Assembly: GCA_035316025.1 (NCBI GenBank)
Contig: DATFXL010000044.1
Coordinates: 1-22,769 of the forward strand
Reading direction: 5' to 3'
Length of the DNA stretch: 22,769 nucleotides
DNA from: JALZAA01 sp035316025
Lineage (GTDB): Bacteria > Actinomycetota > Acidimicrobiia > IMCC26256 > JACDBD01
Numbering within the stretch: position 1 is the first letter of the stretch; each line of letters begins with the position of its first letter. Of the stretch, positions 1-6,685 are shown piece after piece. Both the position numbers and the translations under genes were made by a program. The notes under the pieces are model-generated. The model worked only from the letters and a program-made list of their open reading frames with translations, had not been told where the DNA came from and searched no databases.

Positions 1-981
1 GCGCGGACCGCTTGGCTCACGGCCGGGTTCCCGATCGGTGTCGGTGCCACCACGGTCGACTCGCAGTGCGGGTCGTCGCAACAGGCGACGAACCTGGGCG
101 CGGCGCTGGTGCGGAGCGGCGTCGTCGACGTCGTCCTCGCCTGCGGCGTCGAGTCCATGAGCCGGGTGCCCCTCGGCACCACGGTCCGGCAGGGTCCCGG
201 GCGCCCGATCCCCAAGTCGTACTTTCCCCAGTACGAGGTGACGTCGCAGTTCGAGGGGGCCGAACGCATCGCGGACCAGTGGGGCATCACGCGCGCGGAG
301 TGCGACCGATTCGGCTTCGCCTCGCAGGAGCGCGCGCAACGCGCATGGCGCGAAGGCCGATACGAACGCGAGGTGATGCCGATCGACGCCCCCGACCTCG
401 ACGACGAAGGTAAGCCGGCGGGCACGACGCATCGGGTCGATCGCGACGAAGGCCTGCGCGAGACCTCGCTCGAGGCCCTCGCGGCGCTGAAGCCCGTCGC
501 ACGCGAGGACGGCCTCCACACCGCTGGCTCGTCGTCGCAGATCACTGACGGCGCCGCCGCCGTTCTGCTCATGACGGCGACCAGGGCGAACGAGCTCGGT
601 CTCCGGCCCCGGGCGCGCTTCGTCGACGAGTGTCTGGTCGGCGTGGACCCCGTGCTGATGCTCACGGGGCCGATCGACTCCACCCGACGGCTCTTCGACC
701 GCACCGGCCTGACGATGTCCGACATCGACACGGTCGAGATCAACGAGGCGTTCGCCTCGGTCGTGCTGGCATGGGAGCGCGAGCTCAAGCCCGACATGGG
801 GCGCGTGAACCCGAACGGCGGCGCGATCGCGATCGGGCATCCGGTGGGCGCCACGGGCGCCCGTCTGGTCACCACCGCCCTTCACGAGCTCGAGCGCCGG
901 GACGGGGCGCTCGCGCTCGTGACGATGTGCTGCGGCGGCGGTCTCGGTACTGGGACGGTCTTGGAAAGGATGGAGCAATGA
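1..981 (+). CDS. Acetyl-CoA acetyltransferase (thiolase), 5'-truncated by window edge
   Basis: A thiolase that would cleave a 3-ketoacyl-CoA, or condense two acyl-CoAs, in the cytoplasm. The reading frame is open from base 1, with 326 residues visible. The nucleophilic cysteine sits in DSQCGSSQQA (codon 67-69), the C-terminal histidine motif GHPVGATGARL near 835-867, and the second catalytic cysteine in MCCGGGLGTG near 925-954. Thiolases are usually about 390 residues with the first Cys near residue 90, so roughly 65 N-terminal residues lie outside the window. The conserved NEAF and GHPxGATG segments make the family secure, but the substrate (beta-oxidation, branched-chain or steroid side chain) cannot be read from the sequence. 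The stop overlaps the start of the next gene (ATGA), so the two are probably translationally coupled. No sign of decay. Confidence 0.95.
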   Translation, partial: ARTAWLTAGFPIGVGATTVDSQCGSSQQATNLGAALVRSGVVDVVLACGVESMSRVPLGTTVRQGPGRPIPKSYFPQYEVTSQFEGAERIADQWGITRAECDRFGFASQERAQRAWREGRYEREVMPIDAPDLDDEGKPAGTTHRVDRDEGLRETSLEALAALKPVAREDGLHTAGSSSQITDGAAAVLLMTATRANELGLRPRARFVDECLVGVDPVLMLTGPIDSTRRLFDRTGLTMSDIDTVEINEAFASVVLAWERELKPDMGRVNPNGGAIAIGHPVGATGARLVTTALHELERRDGALALVTMCCGGGLGTGTVLERMEQ

Positions 982-1922
982 CGACGTTCGGCCTCCAGCT
1001 CCCGAACTTCACCTTCCCGGGGGTTCCCGACGACGAGATGTTCGAGCACGTCGCCCGGCTCGCCGTCGCCGGCGAGGACGCGGGCTTCGAATCGCTCTGG
1101 GTCATGGATCACTTCTGGCAGCTGCCGCCGCTCGGCGGCCCGTCGCAGCCCATGCTGGAGGGGTACACGCTGCTCGGCGGGCTGGCTGCGCGCACGAACC
1201 GAGCGAAGGTCGGCACGCTCGTGACCGGCGTGACGTACCGGAACCCGGCGCTCCTCGCCAAGATGGCCACGACGCTCGACATCGTCTCGGGCGGCCGGGC
1301 GATCCTCGGGATCGGCGCAGCTTGGTACGAGGAGGAGCACGACGGGCTCGGCTTCGAGTTCCCGAGCGCGGGCGAGCGCCTCGACCGCCTCGAGGAAGCC
1401 CTGCAGATCTGCCGGGCGATGTTCACCGAAGAGGCCCCGAGCTTCACCGGCAAGCACTACCGGATCGAGAAGGCGCTGAACATGCCGCGCCCGATCCAGC
1501 AGGGCGGTCCGAGGATCATGGTCGGGGGCAGCGGCGAGAAGCGCACCCTGCGCCTCGTCGCGCAGTACGCCGACATGTGCAACGTCAACGGCAGTCCCGA
1601 CACGGTGCGTCACCTGCTCGGCGTGCTCGACCGCCACTGCGCCGACGTCGGTCGTGACCCCGGCGAGATCGCGAGGACCCGCCTCGCATCGTTGTTCCTG
1701 ACCGCGTCGCCCGAGGAGACGGAGCGCACCTCCGGGTTCCTCCGCGATGCGGCCGGCGCCGAGTTCGGGGAGCGCTTCAACGTCGGCGAGCCTGCGGCGA
1801 TCGTCGACCAGGTCAGCGCGCTCGTCGACGCCGGTCTCGACGAGTTGATCTTCAACATGCCCTTCGCGGACGCGGAGACGGTGCGGCGCGCCGGCGAGCT
1901 GCTGGTCTCCCGCTTCGGGTAG
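978..1922 (+). CDS. LLM-class F420-dependent oxidoreductase
   Basis: A 314-residue luciferase-like (TIM-barrel) oxidoreductase that most likely uses coenzyme F420. It starts in the family style with MTTFGLQLPNF. It has the typical barrel segments GFESLWVMDHF (about residues 35-45), TNRAKVGTLVTGVTYRNPALLAK (about 75-97), GRAILGIGAAW (about 106-116) and GGPRIMVGGSGEKRTLRLVAQYAD (about 176-200). Substrates of these actinobacterial subfamilies are mostly unknown. The ATG at 978 overlaps the thiolase stop and is preceded by a purine-rich ribosome-binding site (GGAAAGGA, 963-970), which fixes the start. Pairing with a thiolase suggests lipid or xenobiotic acyl-CoA metabolism, but this is inference. 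F420 rather than FMN use is inferred from the subfamily; no residue seen here decides it. Confidence 0.92.
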   Translation: MTTFGLQLPNFTFPGVPDDEMFEHVARLAVAGEDAGFESLWVMDHFWQLPPLGGPSQPMLEGYTLLGGLAARTNRAKVGTLVTGVTYRNPALLAKMATTLDIVSGGRAILGIGAAWYEEEHDGLGFEFPSAGERLDRLEEALQICRAMFTEEAPSFTGKHYRIEKALNMPRPIQQGGPRIMVGGSGEKRTLRLVAQYADMCNVNGSPDTVRHLLGVLDRHCADVGRDPGEIARTRLASLFLTASPEETERTSGFLRDAAGAEFGERFNVGEPAAIVDQVSALVDAGLDELIFNMPFADAETVRRAGELLVSRFG

Positions 1923-2011
1923 CCCTCGTCGTGCCTCCCCGGCGGCATCCCGAGCAGATGGCGTGGGTGCTGTCGGCCGACCCGGGGCGGATCGGGCAGT
2001 AGCTTCTGCAC

Positions 2012-2842
2012 GTGGCCAACCTTGCCGAGCGCCTCGGTCACGCACCCGACGCGAAGCTGCTCGTCGTCAACTGTGACGACCTGGGCTCGACGCGCTCGGC
2101 CAACGTCGCCGTCTACGACGCGTTGCGCAACGGCGTCGCCACCAGCGCGTCGCTCATGGTGCCGTGCCCGTGGGCACGCGATGCGGCCGCGCAGTACCGG
2201 GGCGAAGACGTTGGCGTGCATCTCACCCTGAACTCGGAGTGGGAAACGTATCGCTGGGGTCCGATCACCCATTCGTCGAGCCTGCTCGACGGCGACGGCG
2301 GCTTCCCGCGCACCGTCGAGGACACGTGGGAACACGCCGACATCGACGAGGTCCGCCGCGAGTGCCGGGCTCAGGTCGAGCGCGCCATCATGTGGGGCTT
2401 CGACGTGAGCCATCTCGACAGCCACATGGGCACGCTGCAGCAGCGGGCGGATTTCTTCGATGTGTACCTGGAGCTGGCTGTCGACTTCCGGCTCCCGCTG
2501 CGCATGGCCGGCGCCAGCGCCGAACGCGTCGTCGGCTTCCCGTTCCGGCGACTCGCGGAAGAGGAAGGGATCGTGTTCCCCGACCATTTCGTGCTCTGCC
2601 CCGTTGGCGCGCGACGTCGGATCGAGCGCGTGCTCTTCGACCTCCGGCCGGGGGTGACCGAGATCTATCTGCATCCGGGCATCGACACGGACGAGCTGCG
2701 CGCCGCCTACGGCGACTGGGCGGGGAGGGTCGAGGACCACGCCTACCTCTGTGAAGATCCCTCCCTGCGTGACTTGATCGATCGGGCCGGAGTGCAGCTC
2801 GTCGGCTACCGCAAGCTCCGCGAGCTCCAGCACGCCGCGTGA
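2012..2842 (+). CDS. ChbG/YdjC-family polysaccharide/oligosaccharide deacetylase
   Basis: A 276-residue member of the YdjC (ChbG, carbohydrate deacetylase) family, metal-dependent hydrolases that remove N-acetyl groups from sugars. The metal and catalytic signature is complete: NCDDLG (Asp22, Asp23), VGVHLTLN (His70), SHLDSHMG (His134, Asp136, His138) and YLHPGID (His221). The length fits the family. The start used is a GTG at 2012, with no strong Shine-Dalgarno. A later start would cut into the conserved first strand before NCDD, so the true start cannot lie more than about 15 codons downstream. The 89 bases after the previous gene hold no convincing promoter or terminator. The stop overlaps the start of the GNAT gene by four bases, implying co-translation. 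The natural substrate is unknown; in this family it may be a diacetylated sugar, a hopanoid sugar head group or a secondary metabolite. Confidence 0.9.
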   Translation: MANLAERLGHAPDAKLLVVNCDDLGSTRSANVAVYDALRNGVATSASLMVPCPWARDAAAQYRGEDVGVHLTLNSEWETYRWGPITHSSSLLDGDGGFPRTVEDTWEHADIDEVRRECRAQVERAIMWGFDVSHLDSHMGTLQQRADFFDVYLELAVDFRLPLRMAGASAERVVGFPFRRLAEEEGIVFPDHFVLCPVGARRRIERVLFDLRPGVTEIYLHPGIDTDELRAAYGDWAGRVEDHAYLCEDPSLRDLIDRAGVQLVGYRKLRELQHAA

Positions 2843-3642
2843 CGCCCGCGCCCGACCAGCTCGCGCGTCTGGTGGCGCACGCGTTGCCGGACGAAAGCCT
2901 GACCGTCGATGAGCTCGAGACATGCTGCTACGGACCTGACACGGAGGTCCTCGGCGACGAGCACGCCGCGGCCGTGCTGACGGTGAAGGGCAGAGACGCG
3001 CTCGCGGCCGCGTGGCTCGTGCTCCTGGCCGTGCATCCCGACCACCGGCGCCAGGGCCGGGCGTGGGAGCTCGTCATCGAGAGCGCGCGTCGGGCGCGAG
3101 TGGCGGGGGCGGCCGACCTGCACCTCGGCACGGCGATCCCGCGATACGTCTGGCCCGGTGTCGACTTCCGCTTCACGGCCGCGCTCGCGCTCTTCGAGGC
3201 CACGGGCTTCGAGCCATACGGCGCCGCCTTCAACATGGCCATCTCGACCGGGTTCTGGGCCGATTTGCCTCCCGGGGTCGTCGTGGAACGTGAAGACGGT
3301 GACGACGCGGCGGCATTCGCTGCCAAGCGCTTCCCGGTCTGGTGCGACGAGGTCGAACGCGGCGTCGCCGCCGGCACGTGCTTTGCGGCGCGCGAGGGCG
3401 GCGACACCATCGGCTTCGCGTGCCACTCGGTGAACCGGGCGGGCTGGATCGGGCCGATGGCGACCCACCCGGACCGTCAGCGACGTGGCGTCGGCCGCTC
3501 CTTACTCGGCGCCGTGTGCGCCGCTCTCGCGGAGACGGGGCGCGCCGAGGCCGACGTCGCGTGGGTCGGACCGATCGGCTTCTACGCCAAGGCGGGCGCC
3601 ACCGTCAGCCGCGTGTTCCGAAACGCCAAGCTCACGCTCTGA
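2839..3642 (+). CDS. Tandem-domain GNAT acetyltransferase
   Basis: A 267-residue protein built of two GNAT (acetyl-CoA dependent N-acetyltransferase) domains. Each half has a recognisable motif A, the acetyl-CoA pyrophosphate loop: VHPDHRRQGRAWELV near residues 68-82 and THPDRQRRGVGRSLL near 209-223. The second loop has the full RRGVG consensus and is probably the active domain; the first (RRQGRA) is slightly degenerate. Downstream GPIGFYAKAGA is the usual GNAT motif B region. The GTG start at 2839 overlaps the stop of the YdjC gene (GTGA). A deacetylase co-translated with an N-acetyltransferase could mean opposite or sequential acyl transfer on an amino sugar, but that is speculation and the acceptor is unknown. 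Confidence 0.88.
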   Translation: MTPAPDQLARLVAHALPDESLTVDELETCCYGPDTEVLGDEHAAAVLTVKGRDALAAAWLVLLAVHPDHRRQGRAWELVIESARRARVAGAADLHLGTAIPRYVWPGVDFRFTAALALFEATGFEPYGAAFNMAISTGFWADLPPGVVVEREDGDDAAAFAAKRFPVWCDEVERGVAAGTCFAAREGGDTIGFACHSVNRAGWIGPMATHPDRQRRGVGRSLLGAVCAALAETGRAEADVAWVGPIGFYAKAGATVSRVFRNAKLTL

Positions 3643-3652
3643 CGCCGAGGTC

Positions 3653-3695
3653 TTGGCGTCGCTGGACCGCAAATGTAGGGGCGCAGCGACGCCAA
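3653..3695. terminator. Bidirectional terminator-like perfect inverted repeat
   Basis: TTGGCGTCGCTG (3653-3664) and CAGCGACGCCAA (3684-3695) form a perfect 12-bp stem with a 19-base loop. It lies between two convergent genes, the GNAT stop at 3642 and the SCP2 stop at 3715. No T-tract follows on either strand, so it is a stem-only terminator candidate, common in GC-rich actinobacteria. The copy of GACGCC at 3641-3646 can also pair with GGCGTC at 3655-3660, giving a competing smaller hairpin that starts inside the GNAT stop codon. Confidence 0.6.
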
Positions 3696-3714
3696 ATCCG
3701 CCTGGGGGGACGCG

Positions 3715-4101
3715 TCAGTACTCGGTGACGGCGCGGATCTGGTCCTGCAGCTCCTTGTACTCGGGCGAATTGGTCAGCGGCATGAGCTGCATCAGCTTGC
3801 CCATGTTGCCCGTCACCTTCATGCGCCCCTGCATGAACGCCGCGTTGGCGTCGAGCTCGCCCTTCTGGACCTTCACAGAGTCGTCGTAGGTCAGGGTCAT
3901 GGTGAAGTCGGCGTCGGAGATCTCGCCGAGCTTGTTCTCCTGGAGCTTGCCGTTCTCGAGGACCCAGTAGTACTTGATGTCACCTTCGGGGCCGCCGGTG
4001 ACGACGTACTGCATCCGGGCCGACGCCCCCGGGCGCTCGGGCTGACCCTCGGCCAGCTTCGTTCCCTCGTCGAGCCACTCCTGCGTGAGGTACTTGGGCA
4101 T
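3715..4101 (-). CDS. SCP2 sterol-binding domain protein
   Basis: A 128-residue stand-alone SCP-2 (sterol carrier/lipid transfer) domain, cytoplasmic with no signal peptide. Family features are the WVLENGKLQENKLGE strand pair, DADFTMTLTYDDSVKVQKGELDANAAFMQGRMKVTGNMGKLMQLMPL and the hydrophobic C-terminal helix, which together form the lipid-binding tunnel. In actinobacteria such single-domain proteins are often placed with fatty-acid or steroid acyl-CoA genes. The ATG at 4101 is preceded by GGAAGGGA (complement of 4111-4118) nine bases upstream, which supports the start. It lies 33 bases downstream of the tryptophan-repeat gene on the same strand, so the two may share a transcript. The ligand cannot be inferred from sequence. 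Confidence 0.9.
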   Translation of the reverse strand: MPKYLTQEWLDEGTKLAEGQPERPGASARMQYVVTGGPEGDIKYYWVLENGKLQENKLGEISDADFTMTLTYDDSVKVQKGELDANAAFMQGRMKVTGNMGKLMQLMPLTNSPEYKELQDQIRAVTEY

Positions 4102-4134
4102 CGGGCGGTCTCCCTTCCGGTCCTGGTGCGCGGA

Positions 4135-5202
4135 TCATAGAGCCGCGTCGTCGTCGGTGCCCTCGGGAGCGCCCGGCGCGGGCGCACCGACCGTCTCGCT
4201 CTCGCGTCTCTTGTGGTTCGTCGGCCCGACCCGGCCTCCGAACACGTCGACCGAGGTTCCGTCGGGGGGGATCCCGAAGGCGGAGTCGACCGTCGCCGTG
4301 TACCAGCGCCGAATCGGCTTGGGTCTCGCCTCGTCCCCCCGGCCCGCGACGGACAGCCATGCACGCCGTAGCCCGGAACGAAAAACCCGGAATGTCCACG
4401 CCAGACCACGCGCCACATAAGTCCACAGGACCCGGAGCGCGGTGGCGACCCGGCTCGCCGCCCAATGGGCGACCCGCCCCGCGATCGACCAGAGCCACTG
4501 CATCACGGCGCGGTACCGAACGAGTCCCCGCTCACCGCTACGCGCCACCCACGCCCATGCCACCGCGAGAGCCTCGCCCGAGTGCACGGCCGTCCACGAG
4601 ACCCCGTGGCCGATCGCCGTCCACGACCGATGCAGCACGCCGCGGTAGACGACCAGCGCCCGCTCGCCACGACGTACCGCCCACGCCCACCCGACCGTCA
4701 GCCCCTCGCCCAGATGCACAACAGCCCACGTGAGGGCGCGCGCGATCCACATCCACATCACGGTGAGGCCGGACCCGACATCGGCGAGCACCGCGCCCGC
4801 GGCGCGCGTCACCCACGAGGAGGACCGCGTCACCTGACGCGCCGATCGCGCCGTCACTGACCCGAGCGCGGCGCCGACCCTCGACCAGAGCCACGCCATC
4901 GTTGCGCCGTAGAGTGCCAACATCCAGGCGCCAGCGCGACGAACGCGTCGCGTCAAGCGCCCGACGGACCGCCGCACAAGGCGCTTCGGCACCGGTCGAA
5001 CCGTCTCCGTCCACCGGTCGAAGTCCGTGACGACGAACGCGAACAAGACAAGCGACGAGACGCCGAACGCGACGAACAAAGCGGCTTGACGGATTCCGAA
5101 TTGCGCGACGCCGCCGTTGGAGAGAAATCGGGCGACCACCACCGACGCGATGACAACTGCCGTTGCCGTGAGCTTGATGATCAGCCGTGTTCGGCGTTTC
5201 AC
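4135..5202 (-). CDS. Unrecognised membrane-anchored protein with Trp-rich 22-residue repeats
   Basis: I do not recognise this 355-residue protein. A basic N-terminus (MKRRTR) is followed by two hydrophobic segments (about residues 10-27 and 39-58), probably a membrane hairpin. From about residue 77 to 296 there is a gap-free 22-residue repeat, strongest from 143. Trp recurs at 150, 172, 194, 216, 238, 260 and 282, exactly 22 apart, and also at 106. A second Trp column is at 130, 152, 174 and 218, and a third at 159, 203, 247 and 269. Leu or Met precedes the main Trp by four. There are 21 Trp in total. The tail (297-355) is polar and acidic at its end, probably disordered. The start is GTG at 5202 without a clear ribosome-binding site. 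Upstream lies a promoter-like pair. The SCP2 gene follows, suggesting a lipid- or membrane-surface role; this is inference. Confidence 0.75.
   Translation of the reverse strand: MKRRTRLIIKLTATAVVIASVVVARFLSNGGVAQFGIRQAALFVAFGVSSLVLFAFVVTDFDRWTETVRPVPKRLVRRSVGRLTRRVRRAGAWMLALYGATMAWLWSRVGAALGSVTARSARQVTRSSSWVTRAAGAVLADVGSGLTVMWMWIARALTWAVVHLGEGLTVGWAWAVRRGERALVVYRGVLHRSWTAIGHGVSWTAVHSGEALAVAWAWVARSGERGLVRYRAVMQWLWSIAGRVAHWAASRVATALRVLWTYVARGLAWTFRVFRSGLRRAWLSVAGRGDEARPKPIRRWYTATVDSAFGIPPDGTSVDVFGGRVGPTNHKRRESETVGAPAPGAPEGTDDDAAL
4315..4974 (-). repeat. About ten tandem 22-codon repeats (66-nt period; 132-nt higher-order unit)
   Basis: Protein-level repeats inside the Trp-rich gene, residues 77-296, laid out in 22-residue rows without gaps. 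Column 8 is Trp in seven consecutive rows (143-296), column 4 is Leu/Met, and column 22 is often Tyr. Rows 165-186 and 209-230 match at 14 of 22 positions, while the alternate rows 187-208 and 231-252 are less alike, so the recent duplication unit was probably 44 residues (132 bases). The earlier rows (77-142) are degenerate. Twenty-two residues equal six helical turns at 11/3 residues per turn, the hendecad geometry of amphipathic lipid-binding helices. Confidence 0.75.
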
Positions 5203-5241
5203 GAGTTCGAACCAGTCGTCTTCGCTCGGTCGCGCCGCGTC

Positions 5242-5270
5242 AGGCTATCCGTACGGGCCACGCGCGTCAC
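5242..5270 (-). promoter_or_regulatory. Candidate promoter of the Trp-repeat gene
   Basis: Reading the minus strand, GTGACG (complement of 5265-5270) is followed after 17 bases by TAGCCT (complement of 5242-5247), a TANNNT-type -10 element. Transcription would begin about 35 bases upstream of the GTG at 5202. The spacing is ideal, but the -35 match is only four of six and such matches arise by chance. Confidence 0.4.
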
Positions 5271-5300
5271 CCGCGGCCGGGGACGAAATTGCTGGGGACT

Positions 5301-5323
5301 GCCGCCTCGGCTCGAGCGGCGGC
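5301..5323 (-). terminator. Stem-loop just after the HesB-like gene
   Basis: GCCGCC (5301-5306) and GGCGGC (5318-5323) form a short GC-only stem three bases beyond the HesB-like stop codon. There is no T-tract. The position directly after a stop and before a candidate promoter suggests an intrinsic terminator of the stem-only type, but the stem is only 6 bp. Confidence 0.35.
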
Positions 5324-5326
5324 GAG

Positions 5327-5611
5327 TCACTGCCGTCGCTTGAGGGTCAGCTGCTCGCCTTCAGCCGTCGGCTCGGTATCCAGTACCGCGTCCGCGAGCG
5401 GCGCCGCCACCTCGGGCGCGACGAAGTACCGCGTCTGCTTCATCTCACCGACCTCGTCGCCGGCGTGGGGCTCCTCGACGAAGTCGAAGGCGAACGCAGC
5501 TTTGCCGTCGGTCTGGCCGCGGAAGACCCGCAAGCCGAAGTTGTCGGGGATCCCGATCCGCGATCGGGTGTCGGCCAGCGTGGCAGCCGCGCTCTCGGTG
5601 ACCTGGAGCAT
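5327..5611 (-). CDS. HesB/IscA-like fold protein lacking cysteines
   Basis: A 94-residue protein resembling the HesB/IscA-like iron-sulfur biosynthesis family. The layout is MLQVTESAAATLADTRSR, GLRVFRGQ, then a beta-rich middle (FAFDFVEEPHAGDEVGE), YFVAPEVAAPLADAVLDTE, and a short C-terminal strand. True A-type carriers bind Fe-S through three cysteines; this protein has none, so it cannot act as a classical carrier. The family match is by overall pattern and is moderate. The start chosen is ATG at 5611, because AGGAGG (complement of 5616-5621) sits four bases upstream; an upstream in-frame ATG at 5686 lacks such a site and would add 25 low-complexity residues. It lies between mca and the Trp-repeat gene on the same strand. 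Confidence 0.7.
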   Translation of the reverse strand: MLQVTESAAATLADTRSRIGIPDNFGLRVFRGQTDGKAAFAFDFVEEPHAGDEVGEMKQTRYFVAPEVAAPLADAVLDTEPTAEGEQLTLKRRQ

Positions 5612-5698
5612 GGGACCTCCTCGGGGCAGGACGTGGTGCCCGTGCGGTTCAGAATCCGCGGTGTACCCCGATGGAAGCGAACTCATGCACGCACCGAA

Positions 5699-6625
5699 CT
5701 ATCGGGACAGGTGCTCCGTTTCCAGCCCGGCCCGAATTCCGGCGAACAGATCCGTCTCGGGCTCGGCGGGCTGGCCCGGCGGCACCCCACCGGCGACGAA
5801 TGAGCGCGCCAGCACGTACTCCTCCCAGGGGAACGTGTCCCGGACGACCTCGTCCGGAAGCTTCATCCAGAACCCCTCCGGATCGACCTGGGTTCGGTGC
5901 GCGAGCAGCGCGGCGCGGCGCCGGTCGAGGTATCCGCCGACGTCGACGTGCGTCGTGAAGCGGTCGTCGTGGTCGGGGAAGCCGGCCTCGAACCAGCGTT
6001 CGAATGGGCTCTCGTGCCCGTGCCGGAGGTACGCGTCGTGCAACGCCAGGACCCGGCGCTTCGACCAACCCATGTAGTAGAGCTTCGACGCCTGCCACGG
6101 CTCTCCGGTTCCGGGAAAGCGCTCGGGATCGGCGGCGGCGTCGAAGGCCGGGCCCGAGATCTCGTGCACACGGATGTGGTCGGGGTGGGGATAGAACTCC
6201 CGATCGTCGGCGTAGGTGACGATGACCTGCGGCCGTTCCTCGCGAATGATCGCGACGAGGCGTCCGACCGCCTCGTCGAGCGGCGCGTTGGCGAAGTTGT
6301 CGAGGCGAGCGTTCGTGTCGGTGTTGGGCATCCCCGAGTCGTGGTACCCGAGGAGGTGCAGCGACGCGTAGCCGATGGCCTCGACGCTGGCGCGCAGTTC
6401 CGACATGCGCACGTCGGGCAGGTTCTCCCGTACTTCGGGGGTGTCGGCGCCCGGGTTCAGGATGTCGCCCGCCTCGCCGCCCGTGCAGCACACGAGGACG
6501 CTGCGGATGCCCTCGTCGGTGTACTTGGCGACGGTCCCCGCGCCCTTGGACGCCTCGTCGTCGGGATGCGCGTGCACCGACAGGAGGCACAGCGGGTTGC
6601 CGGCATGGTCGCGCGGGGTGGCCAT
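5699..6625 (-). CDS. mca: Mycothiol S-conjugate amidase (Mca), PIG-L deacetylase family
   Basis: A zinc-dependent amidase of the PIG-L/LmbE fold. Mca cleaves mycothiol S-conjugates in the cytoplasm, releasing a mercapturic acid for export and glucosaminyl-inositol for mycothiol resynthesis. From ATG 6625 it has 308 residues. It shows the zinc/catalytic motif AHPDDE (19-24), the Mca-like TGGEAGDILNP (near 48-58), HPDH (147-150), and the conserved stretch PWQASKLYYMGWSKRR. These match Mca better than the paralogue MshB, which acts on GlcNAc-Ins. A TTG two codons upstream is possible, but the ATG fits better: TAGAAT lies six bases upstream, so the transcript is probably leaderless. Presence of Mca implies that the organism makes mycothiol. 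The distinction from MshB rests on recognised motifs, not on a tree. Confidence 0.87.
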   Translation of the reverse strand: MATPRDHAGNPLCLLSVHAHPDDEASKGAGTVAKYTDEGIRSVLVCCTGGEAGDILNPGADTPEVRENLPDVRMSELRASVEAIGYASLHLLGYHDSGMPNTDTNARLDNFANAPLDEAVGRLVAIIREERPQVIVTYADDREFYPHPDHIRVHEISGPAFDAAADPERFPGTGEPWQASKLYYMGWSKRRVLALHDAYLRHGHESPFERWFEAGFPDHDDRFTTHVDVGGYLDRRRAALLAHRTQVDPEGFWMKLPDEVVRDTFPWEEYVLARSFVAGGVPPGQPAEPETDLFAGIRAGLETEHLSR

Positions 6626-6631
6626 GCGCAA

Positions 6632-6637
6632 ATTCTA
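6632..6637 (-). promoter_or_regulatory. Leaderless -10 element of mca
   Basis: TAGAAT on the minus strand ends six bases before the ATG at 6625, which would place the transcription start at the A of the start codon. No good -35 hexamer is found at 16-18 bases. No Shine-Dalgarno is present, consistent with leaderless translation. Confidence 0.45.
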
Positions 6638-6685
6638 TGGTCGCCGTCGCAAGCTCCGGCCTTGCGCTGGTCGGCCGACGGCCGG

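Noticed and set aside
1931..2002. Short 23-codon frame between the LLM and YdjC genes
   Set aside because: No ribosome-binding site, no recognisable similarity and too short to judge. Treated as intergenic.
5203..5235. CGAAC-containing sequence that might be a second LexA box
   Set aside because: The right half does not match GTTCG at the required four-base spacing.
5612..5686. N-terminal extension of the HesB-like protein to an upstream ATG
   Set aside because: The internal ATG at 5611 has AGGAGG just upstream and matches the expected family N-terminus; the extension is low complexity.
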